Shown here piece after piece: positions 33,109 to 42,215 of a DNA stretch of 64,000 bases. This stretch comes from DASXYG01 sp036502625 (GTDB taxonomy: Bacteria > Actinomycetota > Actinomycetes > Streptosporangiales > Streptosporangiaceae). The translations under genes were made by a program, and so were the position numbers. The stretch lies in assembly GCA_036502625.1 (NCBI GenBank), contig DASXYG010000122.1, positions 76,686 to 140,685 on the forward strand. Direction: 5' to 3'. Positions within the stretch are counted from its first letter, which is position 1. The number at the start of each line of letters is the position of its first letter. The notes beneath the pieces are model-generated. The model did no database searches and had not been told where the DNA came from. It saw only the letters and a program-made list of their open reading frames with translations.

Positions 33109-34722
33109 GTGTCCGCGCTCGTCATCACCAATGCCGATGTCCGCACGATGGATCCGCGGCGGCCGCGGGCCGAGGCCGTAGCCGTCCGCGACGGGCGGGT
33201 CGTCGCGGTCGGCCGCGCCGCGGACGTCGAGGCCGCCGCGGGGCCGGACGCGCGGCGAATCGACGCCGGCGGCCGTACGGTCCTGCCGGGCCTCATCGAC
33301 GTGCACAACCACCTGCTGTCCACGGCGGAGGCGCTGGCCTCGGTCGACGCGCGCTACCCGGGCGTGCGCGACGGCGCGGACCTGGTGGCGCGGATCGCGG
33401 CCGAGGCGGCGCGCACGCCCGCCGGGCAGTGGATCCGCGCGTTCGGCATGGACGACGCGAAGTACCCCGGAGGGCGGCCCACGCGGCGGCTGCTGGACGA
33501 GGCCACGACCGCGCACCCGGTGATCGTCTACCACGTGTCCGGCCACCACGCGGTGGTGAACTCGGCGGCGCTGGCGTGGCGGGGCATCGGCGAGGACGTC
33601 GCGGACCCGGCGGGCGGCCGGTTCGTCCGCGACGAGGCCGGGCGGCCGACCGGCATGGTGCTGGACGCCGCGATGGAGCGGCTGCTCCCGGTCGCGGTGG
33701 ACATCGGCTGCCACGGGCCGAACTTCCACACCGACCTGCCGGAGGAGCAGCTCCTCGGCTGGCTGGCCGCGGCCGGCGACACGTACCTGTCGGCGGGCGT
33801 CACCACCGTCTGCGACCCGCAGGTGTCAGCGCGCGAGCTGCGCGTCTACCGGGCCGCGCGGGCGGCCGGCACGCTGCCGCTGCGGACCGTCGGCATGCCG
33901 CTGTCGCACCAGCTCGACGCGATGGCCGCGATTGGGCTCGCCGGGCCGTTCGGCGACGACTGGCTGCGGTTCGGCGCCATGAAGTTCTACTCCGACGGCA
34001 CGCTGCTCGGCGGTACGGCGCTGTTCAGCACGCCGTACGGGGAGCACGGCGAGTTCGCCGGCAGCAGCTACCACGGCCCCGAGCGGCTCACGGAGATCGT
34101 GCGCCGCGCGGCCGGGCAGGGCTGGCAGGTCGGCATCCACACGCAGGGCGACCTGGCGATGGACCACACGATGGCCGCGATCCGGGCGGCCATGAAGGCC
34201 GCCGGGGACGGCGCCAGGCCGCGCATCGAGCACTGCGGCTACCCGACCCCGGCGCACGTACGGGAGTTCGCCGACCACGGCGTCATCCCGGTGAACCAGC
34301 CGAACTTCCTGTACGACAGCGGCACGGACTTCGTACGGCGGCTCGGCGCGGACCGGGCGCACCGGCTCCAGCCGATCCGCGAGGAGCTGGACGCCGGGCT
34401 GCGGCCGGTGCTGTCCAGCGACTCGTTCGTGTCCAGCCTGCGGCCGATGGAGACGGTGGCCAACGCGGTGCTGCGGCGTACGCGCGAGGGCGGCGAGATC
34501 GGCGCCGAGCACGCGATGACCGTGGACGAGGCGCTGCGCGCGCACACCGCGGACGCGGCGTACGCGCTGGGCATGGAGGACCGGATCGGCACGCTGGCGC
34601 CCGGCTACCTCGCCGACGTGACGGTGCTGGACGCGGACCTGCGGACCACCGCCGGCGACGCGCTGCGCGGCGTGGACGCCTGGCTGACCGTGCTGGACGG
34701 CCGGATCGCCCACCAGGCCTGA
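33109..34722 (+). CDS. Amidohydrolase family protein (YtcJ-like)
   Basis: A 537-residue amidohydrolase-3 type metal enzyme. It begins with the small beta domain (ALVITNADVRTMDPRRPRAE), then the metal HxH GLIDVHNHLLS, a catalytic His in VGIHTQGDLA, RIEHCGYPT, SDSFVSSLRPM, and the closing beta domain APGYLADVTVLDADL. It hydrolyses a C-N bond in an unknown exocyclic amide or related substrate. GTG start with GAGGAGGGA upstream. Cotranscribed with the MHS transporter, which probably imports its substrate. Ends 9 bp from the convergent VOC gene. Confidence 0.87.
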   Translation: MSALVITNADVRTMDPRRPRAEAVAVRDGRVVAVGRAADVEAAAGPDARRIDAGGRTVLPGLIDVHNHLLSTAEALASVDARYPGVRDGADLVARIAAEAARTPAGQWIRAFGMDDAKYPGGRPTRRLLDEATTAHPVIVYHVSGHHAVVNSAALAWRGIGEDVADPAGGRFVRDEAGRPTGMVLDAAMERLLPVAVDIGCHGPNFHTDLPEEQLLGWLAAAGDTYLSAGVTTVCDPQVSARELRVYRAARAAGTLPLRTVGMPLSHQLDAMAAIGLAGPFGDDWLRFGAMKFYSDGTLLGGTALFSTPYGEHGEFAGSSYHGPERLTEIVRRAAGQGWQVGIHTQGDLAMDHTMAAIRAAMKAAGDGARPRIEHCGYPTPAHVREFADHGVIPVNQPNFLYDSGTDFVRRLGADRAHRLQPIREELDAGLRPVLSSDSFVSSLRPMETVANAVLRRTREGGEIGAEHAMTVDEALRAHTADAAYALGMEDRIGTLAPGYLADVTVLDADLRTTAGDALRGVDAWLTVLDGRIAHQA

Positions 34723-34731
34723 CCCCGGGCG

Positions 34732-35157
34732 TCAGCCGACGGACGTGCCGCCCCACTCCTCGGGCGCGATGTCGGCGAGGGTCTCGGAGAACGTCCACTG
34801 GTGGCCCGCGGGGTCCTCGGCGGTGTACTGCCGTTCGCCGAACTCGAAGTCGGTGGGCTCCATGACGACGCGCGCGCCGTTGCGGCGGGCGCGCTCGCAG
34901 TGCGCGCGCGCGTCGTCCACGCGCACGATCACCGAGCCGGTGACCTCGCCGGGCCGCGGCGGGCGGCGCTCGCCGCGCACGTCGCCGACGATCACCGCGC
35001 CGTCGCCCACCGCGAGCTGCGAGCGGTGGTCCTCGCCGATGCGCACCCGCTCGGCGAAGCCGAAGGCCGCGCCCAGCCAGGCGACGGCGGCGCGCACGTC
35101 GGGATAGATCAGGACGGGGATGACCGTGGCCGCTGGGATGGAGCGGTTCGGCTTCAT
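34732..35157 (-). CDS. VOC family protein (glyoxalase/bleomycin-resistance fold)
   Basis: A 141-residue vicinal-oxygen-chelate protein with paired beta-alpha-beta units: VIPVLIYPDVRAAVAWLGAAFGF, the GSVIVRVDDARAHCERARRNGARVV region, and RQYTAEDPAGHQWTFSETL near the C-terminus. The last segment is typical of PhnB/glyoxalase-like proteins. Activity (lyase, dioxygenase or drug binding) is not determined. ATG at 35157 has GGAGC upstream; a longer in-frame reading overlaps the promoter of the SGNH gene. Confidence 0.87.
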   Translation of the reverse strand: MKPNRSIPAATVIPVLIYPDVRAAVAWLGAAFGFAERVRIGEDHRSQLAVGDGAVIVGDVRGERRPPRPGEVTGSVIVRVDDARAHCERARRNGARVVMEPTDFEFGERQYTAEDPAGHQWTFSETLADIAPEEWGGTSVG

Positions 35158-35311
35158 GGCTGCTCCGGTGCTCGGGTCCGCGTGACCCGAACCTAGCGGA
35201 GCGGGCGCGCCCCGGCCGGGCGTACGGAACCGGTTGTGGACAAGGGCGCGCGGCGCGAGTGGGGGAGATCCCGGCGTAATCTGTGCCAAAGGTGCGAGCG
35301 GGGAGGTGCCG

Positions 35312-36373
35312 GTGGGCGAGGGACGGGCCTGGCACCGGCGATCGTTGCGCTGGGTCCACACGCGCCTCCCGCGCCGGCGGCTCACCCGGATCCTCGCGGC
35401 CGTCGCGGTCGTGCTGCTGGCGGCGGCGATCGTGGTGCCGTTCGGGCTGTCCGGCGGCGGCCGGTTCACCGGGACGCTGCCCAAGCCGCCCACCACCCGG
35501 CCGCTCACCCCGCTCGAGGCGGCCACACGCGGCGGCTACGCCGCGCTCGGCGACTCCTACTCCTCAGGCGAGGGCGCCTACACCGGCGCCACCGACGGCA
35601 CGGAGCAGGGCGCGCAGCGCTGCCACCGCTCGCCCCTGGCGTACTACAAGGCGGTGGGCGCGGCGTTCACGTTCAAGGGCAGCGTGGCGCAGACGGCCTG
35701 CGCGGGCGCCACCGTCGCGGGCGTGCGCAACGGGCAGTACGGCCAGCCGTCGCAGCTCGCCACCCTCGGCCCGGGCACCACCCTGGTGACGCTCAGCGTG
35801 GGCGGCAACGACGCGGGGTTCTCCGGCGTCCTGACGAACTGCGTCGTGAAGGTGCCGTTCTCCGCGGGCTGCCGGGCGCAGAACTCCGCGGTCAACGCGC
35901 GGCTGCCGCGCATCAAGGCCGACGTCACGGCGCTGCTCGGCGAGATCAACCGGCGCAGCCCGGCCGCGCGGATCATCATGGTCGGCTACCCGCGGCTGTT
36001 CCCCGAGGGCCCGTCCGGCAGCGCCGCCACGATCGGCACCACCGACCAGCGGTGGCTCAACGCGATGGCCCGGCGCCTCGACGACACGCTCAAGGCCGCG
36101 GCGCGCGGCGTCGACCAGCGGATCGACCGCAAGAGCGGCCCCGGCACCGTCGAGTTCGTCGACGCCTACACCGCGTTCGCCGGCCACGAGGTGGGCACCC
36201 CCACGCCGTACGTCAACGGCCTCGACCTGGACATCCGCCACCTGAAGGCGCGCCCGGCGAGCTTCCACCCGAACGCCACCGGCTACCGCCGCCTCGCCGA
36301 GCTGGTGGACCAGCAGGTGCGCCGTGGCCCGGGGCGGCCGATCCACCAGTACGTCCTCAACGCGGCGCGCTAG
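35312..36373 (+). CDS. SGNH/GDSL hydrolase with membrane anchor (secreted lipase/esterase)
   Basis: A 353-residue secreted or anchored esterase. After a basic N-terminus a hydrophobic segment (about 27-48) acts as signal or anchor. The SGNH blocks are GDSYSSGEG (nucleophile Ser), the oxyanion Gly region, SVGGNDAG (Asn) and SFHPNATGYRRLAELV (catalytic His). The cysteine spacing resembles Streptomyces GDSL lipases. GTG at 35312 has GGGAGG 5 bases upstream. The stop shares a CTAG palindrome with the stop of the convergent monooxygenase. Confidence 0.87.
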   Translation: MGEGRAWHRRSLRWVHTRLPRRRLTRILAAVAVVLLAAAIVVPFGLSGGGRFTGTLPKPPTTRPLTPLEAATRGGYAALGDSYSSGEGAYTGATDGTEQGAQRCHRSPLAYYKAVGAAFTFKGSVAQTACAGATVAGVRNGQYGQPSQLATLGPGTTLVTLSVGGNDAGFSGVLTNCVVKVPFSAGCRAQNSAVNARLPRIKADVTALLGEINRRSPAARIIMVGYPRLFPEGPSGSAATIGTTDQRWLNAMARRLDDTLKAAARGVDQRIDRKSGPGTVEFVDAYTAFAGHEVGTPTPYVNGLDLDIRHLKARPASFHPNATGYRRLAELVDQQVRRGPGRPIHQYVLNAAR

Positions 36374-37482
36374 TCCTTGGTGATCGTCTCCAGGCGGGTC
36401 AGGGCGTCGCCGAACTGCTCGATGATGTCGTACACCACCTGCTTGGCCGGCTTGACCGCGTTCATCTGGCCGACGCACTGGCCGACGAAGTAGTTCGCCA
36501 GCTCCTGCGCGCCCGGCACGCCCGCCTCACTGGCCTGGGTGATCCGCCGCATGGCGCCCTCGGCGAGCACCATCTGCAGCGGCATGGGCAGCGTGCCGGG
36601 GGAGCCGGGGCCCTCCCATTCGGCGGTCCACGCCGACGCGAGCTGGCGCGCGGGCTTGCCCGTACGGGAGCGGGACCTGATCGTGTCGCGTGACGTGGCG
36701 GCCAGCATCTTCTCCTTCACCACCGGCGGCGTCTCCGCCTCCTCGGTGGTCAGCCACACCGAGCCGCACCACACGCCGGCGGCGCCGAGCGCCAGCGCGG
36801 CGGCCATCTGGCGGCCGGTCGCGATGCCGCCCGCGGCCAGCACGGGCAGCGGCGCGACCGCGTCCACGACCTCGGGGACGAGGACCAGCGTGGAGATCTC
36901 GCCGGTGTGGCCGCCCGCCTCGCCGCCCTGCGCGATGATCACATCCGCGCCGGCCGCGACCTGCCGCCGCGCGTGCTCGACGGTGCCGACCAGGGCCGCG
37001 ACCGGGACGCCCTTCGTACGGGCGGCGGCGACCATCTCCGGCGGCGGCGGGCCGAGCGCGCTGGCGATCAGCGCGACCGGGTGCGCCAGCGACACGTCGA
37101 TGAGCTCGGTGGCGCCCTCCTTGGTCACCCGCCGGCCGGATCCGCGCGCGCGGCGCGCCTGGTCCGGGGGCTCGACGCCGTAGCGCGTCAGGAGGTCGGC
37201 GAGGAACGCGCGGTGCTCGTCGGGGATGTAGGACGCGATGTCGTCCTTGCCCGCGGCGTCGGAGATCTTGCCGGGCACGAGCACGTCGACCCCGTACGGC
37301 CGCCCGCCCACCTGGTCGTCGATCCAGGCGAGCTCGTGTTCCAGCGACTCGGGCGCGTGGGCGACGGCGCCGAGCACGCCCATGCCGCCGGCGTTGGTGA
37401 CCGCGGCCACCACGTCGCGGCAGTGGCTGAACGCCAGCAGCGGGAACTCGATGCCGAACATCTCGGTGATCGGGGTGCGCAC
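36370..37482 (-). CDS. Nitronate monooxygenase family flavoenzyme
   Basis: A 370-residue FMN TIM-barrel enzyme of the 2-nitropropane dioxygenase/NMO family. It begins TPITEMFGIEFPLLAF, has the FMN and phosphate motifs IIAQGGEAGGHTG and PVLAAGGIATGRQMAAALALGA, with the catalytic His in GGEAGGHTG. It may oxidise alkyl nitronates or act as an enoyl-reductase-like enzyme; the neighbouring thiolase/DUF35 pair hints at CoA-ester metabolism. GTG at 37482 has AAGGAG 6 bases upstream. The gene follows the DUF35 gene by 10 bp, so an operon is likely. Confidence 0.85.
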   Translation of the reverse strand: MRTPITEMFGIEFPLLAFSHCRDVVAAVTNAGGMGVLGAVAHAPESLEHELAWIDDQVGGRPYGVDVLVPGKISDAAGKDDIASYIPDEHRAFLADLLTRYGVEPPDQARRARGSGRRVTKEGATELIDVSLAHPVALIASALGPPPPEMVAAARTKGVPVAALVGTVEHARRQVAAGADVIIAQGGEAGGHTGEISTLVLVPEVVDAVAPLPVLAAGGIATGRQMAAALALGAAGVWCGSVWLTTEEAETPPVVKEKMLAATSRDTIRSRSRTGKPARQLASAWTAEWEGPGSPGTLPMPLQMVLAEGAMRRITQASEAGVPGAQELANYFVGQCVGQMNAVKPAKQVVYDIIEQFGDALTRLETITKD

Positions 37483-37492
37483 GGCAGTCTCC

Positions 37493-37882
37493 TTAGGCCG
37501 GGACGAACACGGTGAAGCTCTCGCCGTCATCAGGGTGGACGAAGCGGGCGGACAGGGGTTGCCCGGCGTGCAGGGCGGCCGGGTCGGCGTCCACGCGGGT
37601 GTGCATCCAGGGGCCCTCGGCGAGTTCCACCAAGGCGAAGACCAGCGCGGGCGCGGCGGACGCCCGGTCGTACGGCACGGCCCAGGTGACCAGCGTCGCC
37701 GTACCGGCGGCGGGGACCCAGGCCAGGTCGGTGCCGCCGCAGTCGGGGCAGGCCGTGACCGTCGGGGCGTGCGTACGGCCGCAGCCCGCGCAGCGGCGGA
37801 TCAGCAGCTCCTCGCGTGCGGCGCCGTCGAAGAACGGGGCCGACGCCTCGTCGCGGCGGATCACCGGTACGTCCGTGCTCAT
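37493..37882 (-). CDS. Zn-ribbon OB-fold protein (DUF35), thiolase partner
   Basis: A 129-residue DUF35/OB-fold protein. The N-terminal Zn ribbon is CAGCG...CPDCGG (two CxxC pairs), followed by an OB domain (ATLVTWAVPYDRASAAPALVF, HTRVDADPAALHAGQPLSARF). Proteins of this kind bind thiolase-like lipid-transfer proteins, for example the partner of the steroid retro-aldolase Ltp2. Its ATG overlaps the stop of the upstream thiolase (ATGA), so a 1:1 complex is likely. Paralogue of the gene at 57928-58344. Confidence 0.87.
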   Translation of the reverse strand: MSTDVPVIRRDEASAPFFDGAAREELLIRRCAGCGRTHAPTVTACPDCGGTDLAWVPAAGTATLVTWAVPYDRASAAPALVFALVELAEGPWMHTRVDADPAALHAGQPLSARFVHPDDGESFTVFVPA

Positions 37883-39066
37883 GCCGTCGCCTCCGGGGAC
37901 AGGACCAGCGTCGAATGGTGGTCGAGGATGCCGCCGTTGCCGCTGACGAGGACGACGTCGTTGCGCGGCGCCTGCCGGTCGCCGCCGTCGCCGCGCGCCT
38001 GGACGACCGCCTCGGACAGCGGCGTGAAGCCCCACATGTAGTAGCCCGACAGTTGGCCGCCGCCGGTGTTGACGGCCAGCCGGCCGCCCGGCCCGAGCGC
38101 CCCGTCCTCGACGAACGCGCCGCCCTCGCCCTTCGCGCAGAAGCCGTAGTCCTCCAGGGACACGAGCACCGTGTACGTGTAGCAGTCGTACAGCTCGCAG
38201 ACGTCCACGTCGTCGACGGTGATCCCGGCCATCTTCATGGCCGCGGGCCCGGACGTCGCCGCGCCGGTGGTCAGGCCGAACCCGGAGCCGCGCGCCAGCC
38301 GGGTGCCGGGGTGGCCCTGCGCCCAGCCCCAGATGTGCACGGGCGGGCGGGCCAGGTCGCGGGCGCGCTCGGCGGAGGTGACGATCACCGCGATGCCGCC
38401 GTTGGAGACCAGGCAGCAGTCGAGCAGGTGCAGCGGCTCGGCGATCATGCGGGACGCCTGGTGGTCGGCCAGCGTGATCGGGTCGCGCATCTGGGCGTAC
38501 GGGTTGCGCGCGGCCCACGCGCGCTGCGCCACGGAGATCGCGCCGAACTGCTCGCTCGTCGTGCCGTACGCCTCCATGTGCCGCCGCGCGGCCAGCGCGT
38601 ACAGCGTGTTCACGCCGTAGCGCGCGCCCATGGCGGCGGTGTAGCCGGGCAGGCCGTGCCACTCGGGGACCGCGCCGCCCTTGTCGGCGCGGCGGTACAC
38701 CGAGCCGGCCGAGGTGCCCTCGCGCAGCGGCGCGTCGGCGAAGACGCAGGCCACGGCGGACGCGGCGCCGCTGCGCACGGCCATCGCGGCGTAGCCGACC
38801 ATCGCGCCCGCGGTCGCGCCGAAGGACTCGATCTTGGAGAGCATGCGCAGGTCGGTGAGGCCGAGCGCGGCGGCGAGGTCGATGCCGACGCCGCCGCTCA
38901 TGCCGCCGCTGACCAGCAGGCCGTCGAGGTCGGCGAGCGCGAGCCCCGCGTCGTCGGCGGCCCGCCGCACGGCCTGCGCCGCGAGGCCCCGCGCGTCCGT
39001 GCCGTACACCTTGCCCAGCGCGGTCATGCCCAGGCCCGCGATGGCCGCGCCGTCGGGTTGCGGCAT
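37879..39066 (-). CDS. Thiolase-like lipid-transfer protein (SCP-x/Ltp type)
   Basis: A 395-residue non-canonical thiolase. Marks are GLGMTALGKVYG at the start, LLDCCLVSNGGIAVIVTSAERARD in the middle and VNTGGGQLSGYYMWGFTPLSEAV near the end. The classical thiolase Cys nucleophile motif is not clear, so it may catalyse a retro-aldol step or simply process CoA esters with its DUF35 partner. ATG at 39066 is preferred because GGAGG lies 4 bases upstream; an in-frame ATG at 39078 overlaps that ribosome site. First gene of a probable leftward operon with DUF35 and NMO. Confidence 0.85.
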   Translation of the reverse strand: MPQPDGAAIAGLGMTALGKVYGTDARGLAAQAVRRAADDAGLALADLDGLLVSGGMSGGVGIDLAAALGLTDLRMLSKIESFGATAGAMVGYAAMAVRSGAASAVACVFADAPLREGTSAGSVYRRADKGGAVPEWHGLPGYTAAMGARYGVNTLYALAARRHMEAYGTTSEQFGAISVAQRAWAARNPYAQMRDPITLADHQASRMIAEPLHLLDCCLVSNGGIAVIVTSAERARDLARPPVHIWGWAQGHPGTRLARGSGFGLTTGAATSGPAAMKMAGITVDDVDVCELYDCYTYTVLVSLEDYGFCAKGEGGAFVEDGALGPGGRLAVNTGGGQLSGYYMWGFTPLSEAVVQARGDGGDRQAPRNDVVLVSGNGGILDHHSTLVLSPEATA

Positions 39067-39264
39067 GTGCCCTCCCATCCGGAATAGCCGATGCCGTCAC
39101 GTTAGCCGAACGGGATTCGGGTTGACCATGGGCGCCCGTGCGTACGGCAAACCTCCCGTGCCGGAACCGGCCGCGTACGGCACGAGTTGATCTCGATCGC
39201 TTGCCGCGCCGGGATCTCTAGGGAACTCTGTTGCCGTAAGCGCCCCCTTCGGCGAAGGACCCGG

Positions 39265-40050
39265 ATGCCCACGATCTTGCTGACTTGGCTGATCTCCGCG
39301 GGCGCGATGGTGCTGCTCGCCGTGATCCTCGGGCTGCGCGCCCGGGGCCGCATCCTCGGCATCCTCATCGACAGCCGGGGCCGCTACAGCCTCGCGCAAT
39401 TCCAGCTCGTCGTCTGGACGATCCTGCTGATCTCCCTGGTCAGCGGCGTGTTCTGGGGGCGGCTCGCGGAGGGGAGCACCGACCCGTACTCCTTCAGCGT
39501 GCCGCCCGAGCTCGTCGGCGTGCTCGGCATCTCGCTGGCCTCGACGATGATGGCCGGGGTGGTGAAGGCCAGCAAGGACGCGACGTACGGCGACTGCGTG
39601 GCCGCCTCGGACCGTGTGCGCGACCTGCCGCGGCTCTCGCAGATCTTCATGCAGGAGGAGGGCCCGCTGGCCGACCGGGTCGTGGACGTCACGAAGTTCC
39701 AGAACTTCGTGATCACGATCGTCCTGGTCGTCGGCTACGCCGCCCTGTCGACCACCATCGTGCAGAACGCCGGCGCGGCGGCGCACGTGGTCTCGGTGCC
39801 CGGCTTCTCCGGCGCGTTCATCACGCTGCTCGGCATCAGCCACGCCGGCTACCTCGCCGGCAAGCTCCCGGTGGCCTCGGGCGGCAACCCGGCGCCCGGC
39901 CTCACGGTGGCCATCCTCGGCACCGACATCCAGCCGGAGAACCCGCGCAACCCGCCGCGCTCACTGGCCCGCACCGCGCGCCAGAACGCCCGCCGCGGGC
40001 GCCGCGAGCGCGACGGCCGCCCGGCCCACCCGATGCCCCCCGGCGCCTGA
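39265..40050 (+). CDS. Membrane protein of unknown function
   Basis: A 261-residue protein with about four membrane segments: one at the N-terminus (ILLTWLISAGAMVLLAVILG), one after the SRGRYSLAQFQLVVWTILL motif, then two around FVITIVLVVGYAALS and GAFITLLGISHAGYLAG. The RYSLAQFQLVVWT sequence resembles a motif I have seen in bacterial membrane proteins of unknown role. The C-terminal 45 residues are Arg-rich and cytoplasmic. AAGGA precedes the ATG by 6 bases. It converges on the broken P450 gene (11 bp). Confidence 0.7.
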   Translation: MPTILLTWLISAGAMVLLAVILGLRARGRILGILIDSRGRYSLAQFQLVVWTILLISLVSGVFWGRLAEGSTDPYSFSVPPELVGVLGISLASTMMAGVVKASKDATYGDCVAASDRVRDLPRLSQIFMQEEGPLADRVVDVTKFQNFVITIVLVVGYAALSTTIVQNAGAAAHVVSVPGFSGAFITLLGISHAGYLAGKLPVASGGNPAPGLTVAILGTDIQPENPRNPPRSLARTARQNARRGRRERDGRPAHPMPPGA

Positions 40051-40061
40051 CTCCGGCCGCG

Positions 40062-41406
40062 TCAGCGGCGCCGGACGGTCACGGGGATGCGGCCCGCCGG
40101 GCGGAGCGTGACGTACGCCGTCGGCATCGGACGCGCGCCCGGGGCCAGGTCGATGCGGTGGCGGCGGGCCAGCTCGGCCAGCAGGATCGTGGCCTCCATG
40201 GTGGCGAAGCCGGCGCCGATCGCAGATGCGGCGGCCGCCGCCGAACGGGGCGAAGGCGTAGCGGTGGCGCTCGGCGCGGCCGGGCAGGAAGCGCGCCGGG
40301 TCGAAGCCCTCCGGGTTCGGCCAGACATCCGGCCGCCGGTGCAGGAGGTACGGCGGCACGGCCAGGGTGGCGCCGGCCGGCACGGGGACGCCCGCGATGG
40401 TGTCGTCCACGCGCGCCTCGCGCTCGATGGTCCACGCCGGCGGGTAGAGCCGCAGCGTCTCGTTGAGCACCGCGCGCGTCCACGTCAGCTTGTCGGCCGC
40501 GTCGGCGTCGATTACCTCGGGCGCGGCGTCCGCCTCGTCCTCCAGCCGCCCGCGGGCCCGCGGGTAGCGGGACAGCAGCGTGGTCGCCCAGATCAGCGCG
40601 TTCGCGGTGGTCTCGTGGCCGGCGAGCAGGAACGTCGCCACCTCGTCGGCGATCTCCTCCTCCGACAGCGCGCGGCCGTCGGAGTCGCGCGCGGCGAGCA
40701 GCAGGTCGAGCATGTCGCGCGGCTCGTCGGGCGCCGGCCGGGCGCGGCGGCGGGCGACCGTGCCGCCGACCACCTCCTCCAGTGTTCGCACCGCGCGCGG
40801 CGCGCCGGGCAGCCGGGACATCACCCGCCGGGTCGCGGCCGTCGAGCCGATCGTCGGCAGGAACGACGCGACCAGCGTGGCGCGCTGCAGGGCGGCGATC
40901 GCCTGGCCGATGCGCGCGGCGTCGGCGCCGAGGTCCGTACCGAACAGCGTGCGGCCGACGATGTCCAGCGTGAGCGACTGCATCAGCGCGGCGAGGTCGG
41001 CCGTGCCGTCCAGGCGGTCGAGGCGTCCGGACATCCGCCGGGCCGCCGCGGCGAAGTGGGCGGCGAACGGTTCGAGGCGGCGGCGCGCGAAGACCGGCTG
41101 CACGAGCCGCCGGTGCCGCCGCCACAGGTCGCCCTCGCTGGTGAGCAGCCCGCTGCCGAGGAACGCGCGCAGCGGGCGGTACGTGAACGCCTTCGGGTAG
41201 TCGTCCTGGTGGGTGACCAGCACGTGTTCGAGGTGCTCGGGGCGGCTGAGCAGGTAGAAGGCGTGGCCGGGGGAGAACGGCACGGTCAGCGCGTCGCCGT
41301 ACCGCGCGGCCAGCCGTTCGTACGTGCGCAGGGGGTCGCGGGCCATCGACGCCCATACGTACGCGGCGGTGGTGCCGCGGGGGCCGGGGAGTCCGGGGTC
41401 GCTCAT
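40062..41406 (-). pseudogene. Cytochrome P450 with a one-base frameshift after the heme cysteine
   Basis: About 447 codons of a P450 if the frame is restored. The first frame has the I-helix LLAGHETTAN, the ExxR helix VLNETLRLYP, FDPARFLPGR and the heme loop FAPFGGGRRIC. Right after the axial Cys codon (40224-40222) one extra G (near 40221) shifts the frame into DRRRLRHHGG. The other frame continues correctly as IGAGFATMEATILLAELARR and ends VTVRRR at 40062. As read, the protein would lose the L-helix. It may be a recent pseudogene or a sequencing error; the site is not in a homopolymer. ATG at 41406. Confidence 0.85.
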
Positions 41407-41543
41407 GCTCCGATTGTCAATGCTGGGCGGGCGCGGTGGGGCGGTTGAAAAGGAATTGCGGACCTGGGGCGCGCATAATGACACAAAACGCTGATCTGGA
41501 CGGCCCTAACATCGGATCGGCGGATCACGACGGAGGCGACGCC

Positions 41544-42215
41544 ATGCCCCGGACACGCGACCCTGTTCGCACCGCACCGCCCCGCGTCACCGCGGAGGTG
41601 GACGCGGCGCTGCGGCCCGCCGACACGCTGATGCTGGACGTCGGCGGCGTGCTGTTCGGCGACCCGTGGGAGACGCTGCTGCTCACGCCGGGCACCGGCC
41701 TGGCCGACCGGCTCGGCCTCGACCGGCTGGACGTCGACCGGGCCGGGACCGCCCTGTGGCCGGAGTTCTCCCGCCGCCCGCGCACGGCGGGGGAGTACTG
41801 GGACGGCCTGGCCGCGGCGCTCGGCGTGGCCGTACCCGCGCGGCTCGTCCGGGAGCTGGAGGAGACGCTGCTGCGGCCGGGCCCGGACGCCGCCGCGCTG
41901 CTCGGCCTGGCCGCGCGGCGCTACAAGCGGATCGGCGTGATCTCCGACAACACCGCGTTCTGGTACCCCTGGCAGGCCGCCGAGCTGCGCCTCGACGACG
42001 TCCTCGACCCCGACCTGGTGTTCCTGTCGTACCTGCACGGCGCGGGCAAGTCCGACCGGCCCGGCCTGTACGACGCGGCGGTCGCGCGGGTGCCGCCCGG
42101 CCGGACGCTCGTCGTGGACGACCGCGCGCACAACCTGGCGCGCGCCGCCGCGCTCGGCTTCCGCACCGTCCACTACGCGATGGGGTCCGCTCCGGTGTCG
42201 GCGCCCGGCGGCTGA
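41544..42215 (+). CDS. HAD superfamily hydrolase
   Basis: A 223-residue HAD-fold phosphatase-like protein. Motif I is LMLDVGGVLFGD with nucleophile Asp32 (D-x-G rather than D-x-D, as in epoxide-hydrolase-type HADs), motif II is VISDNTAF, motif III Lys is in GAGKSDRPGLYDAA and motif IV is LVVDDRAHNLARAA. Substrate unknown. ATG at 41544 has GGAGG 7 bases upstream; ATG at 41478 is in frame but without a ribosome site. The 3' end overlaps the convergent membrane gene by 43 bp. Confidence 0.85.
   Translation: MPRTRDPVRTAPPRVTAEVDAALRPADTLMLDVGGVLFGDPWETLLLTPGTGLADRLGLDRLDVDRAGTALWPEFSRRPRTAGEYWDGLAAALGVAVPARLVRELEETLLRPGPDAAALLGLAARRYKRIGVISDNTAFWYPWQAAELRLDDVLDPDLVFLSYLHGAGKSDRPGLYDAAVARVPPGRTLVVDDRAHNLARAAALGFRTVHYAMGSAPVSAPGG

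Noticed and set aside
40218..40224. Programmed ribosomal frameshift in the P450 gene
   Set aside because: No slippery heptamer or downstream structure is evident, and no P450 is known to need one; a mutation or sequencing error is simpler.
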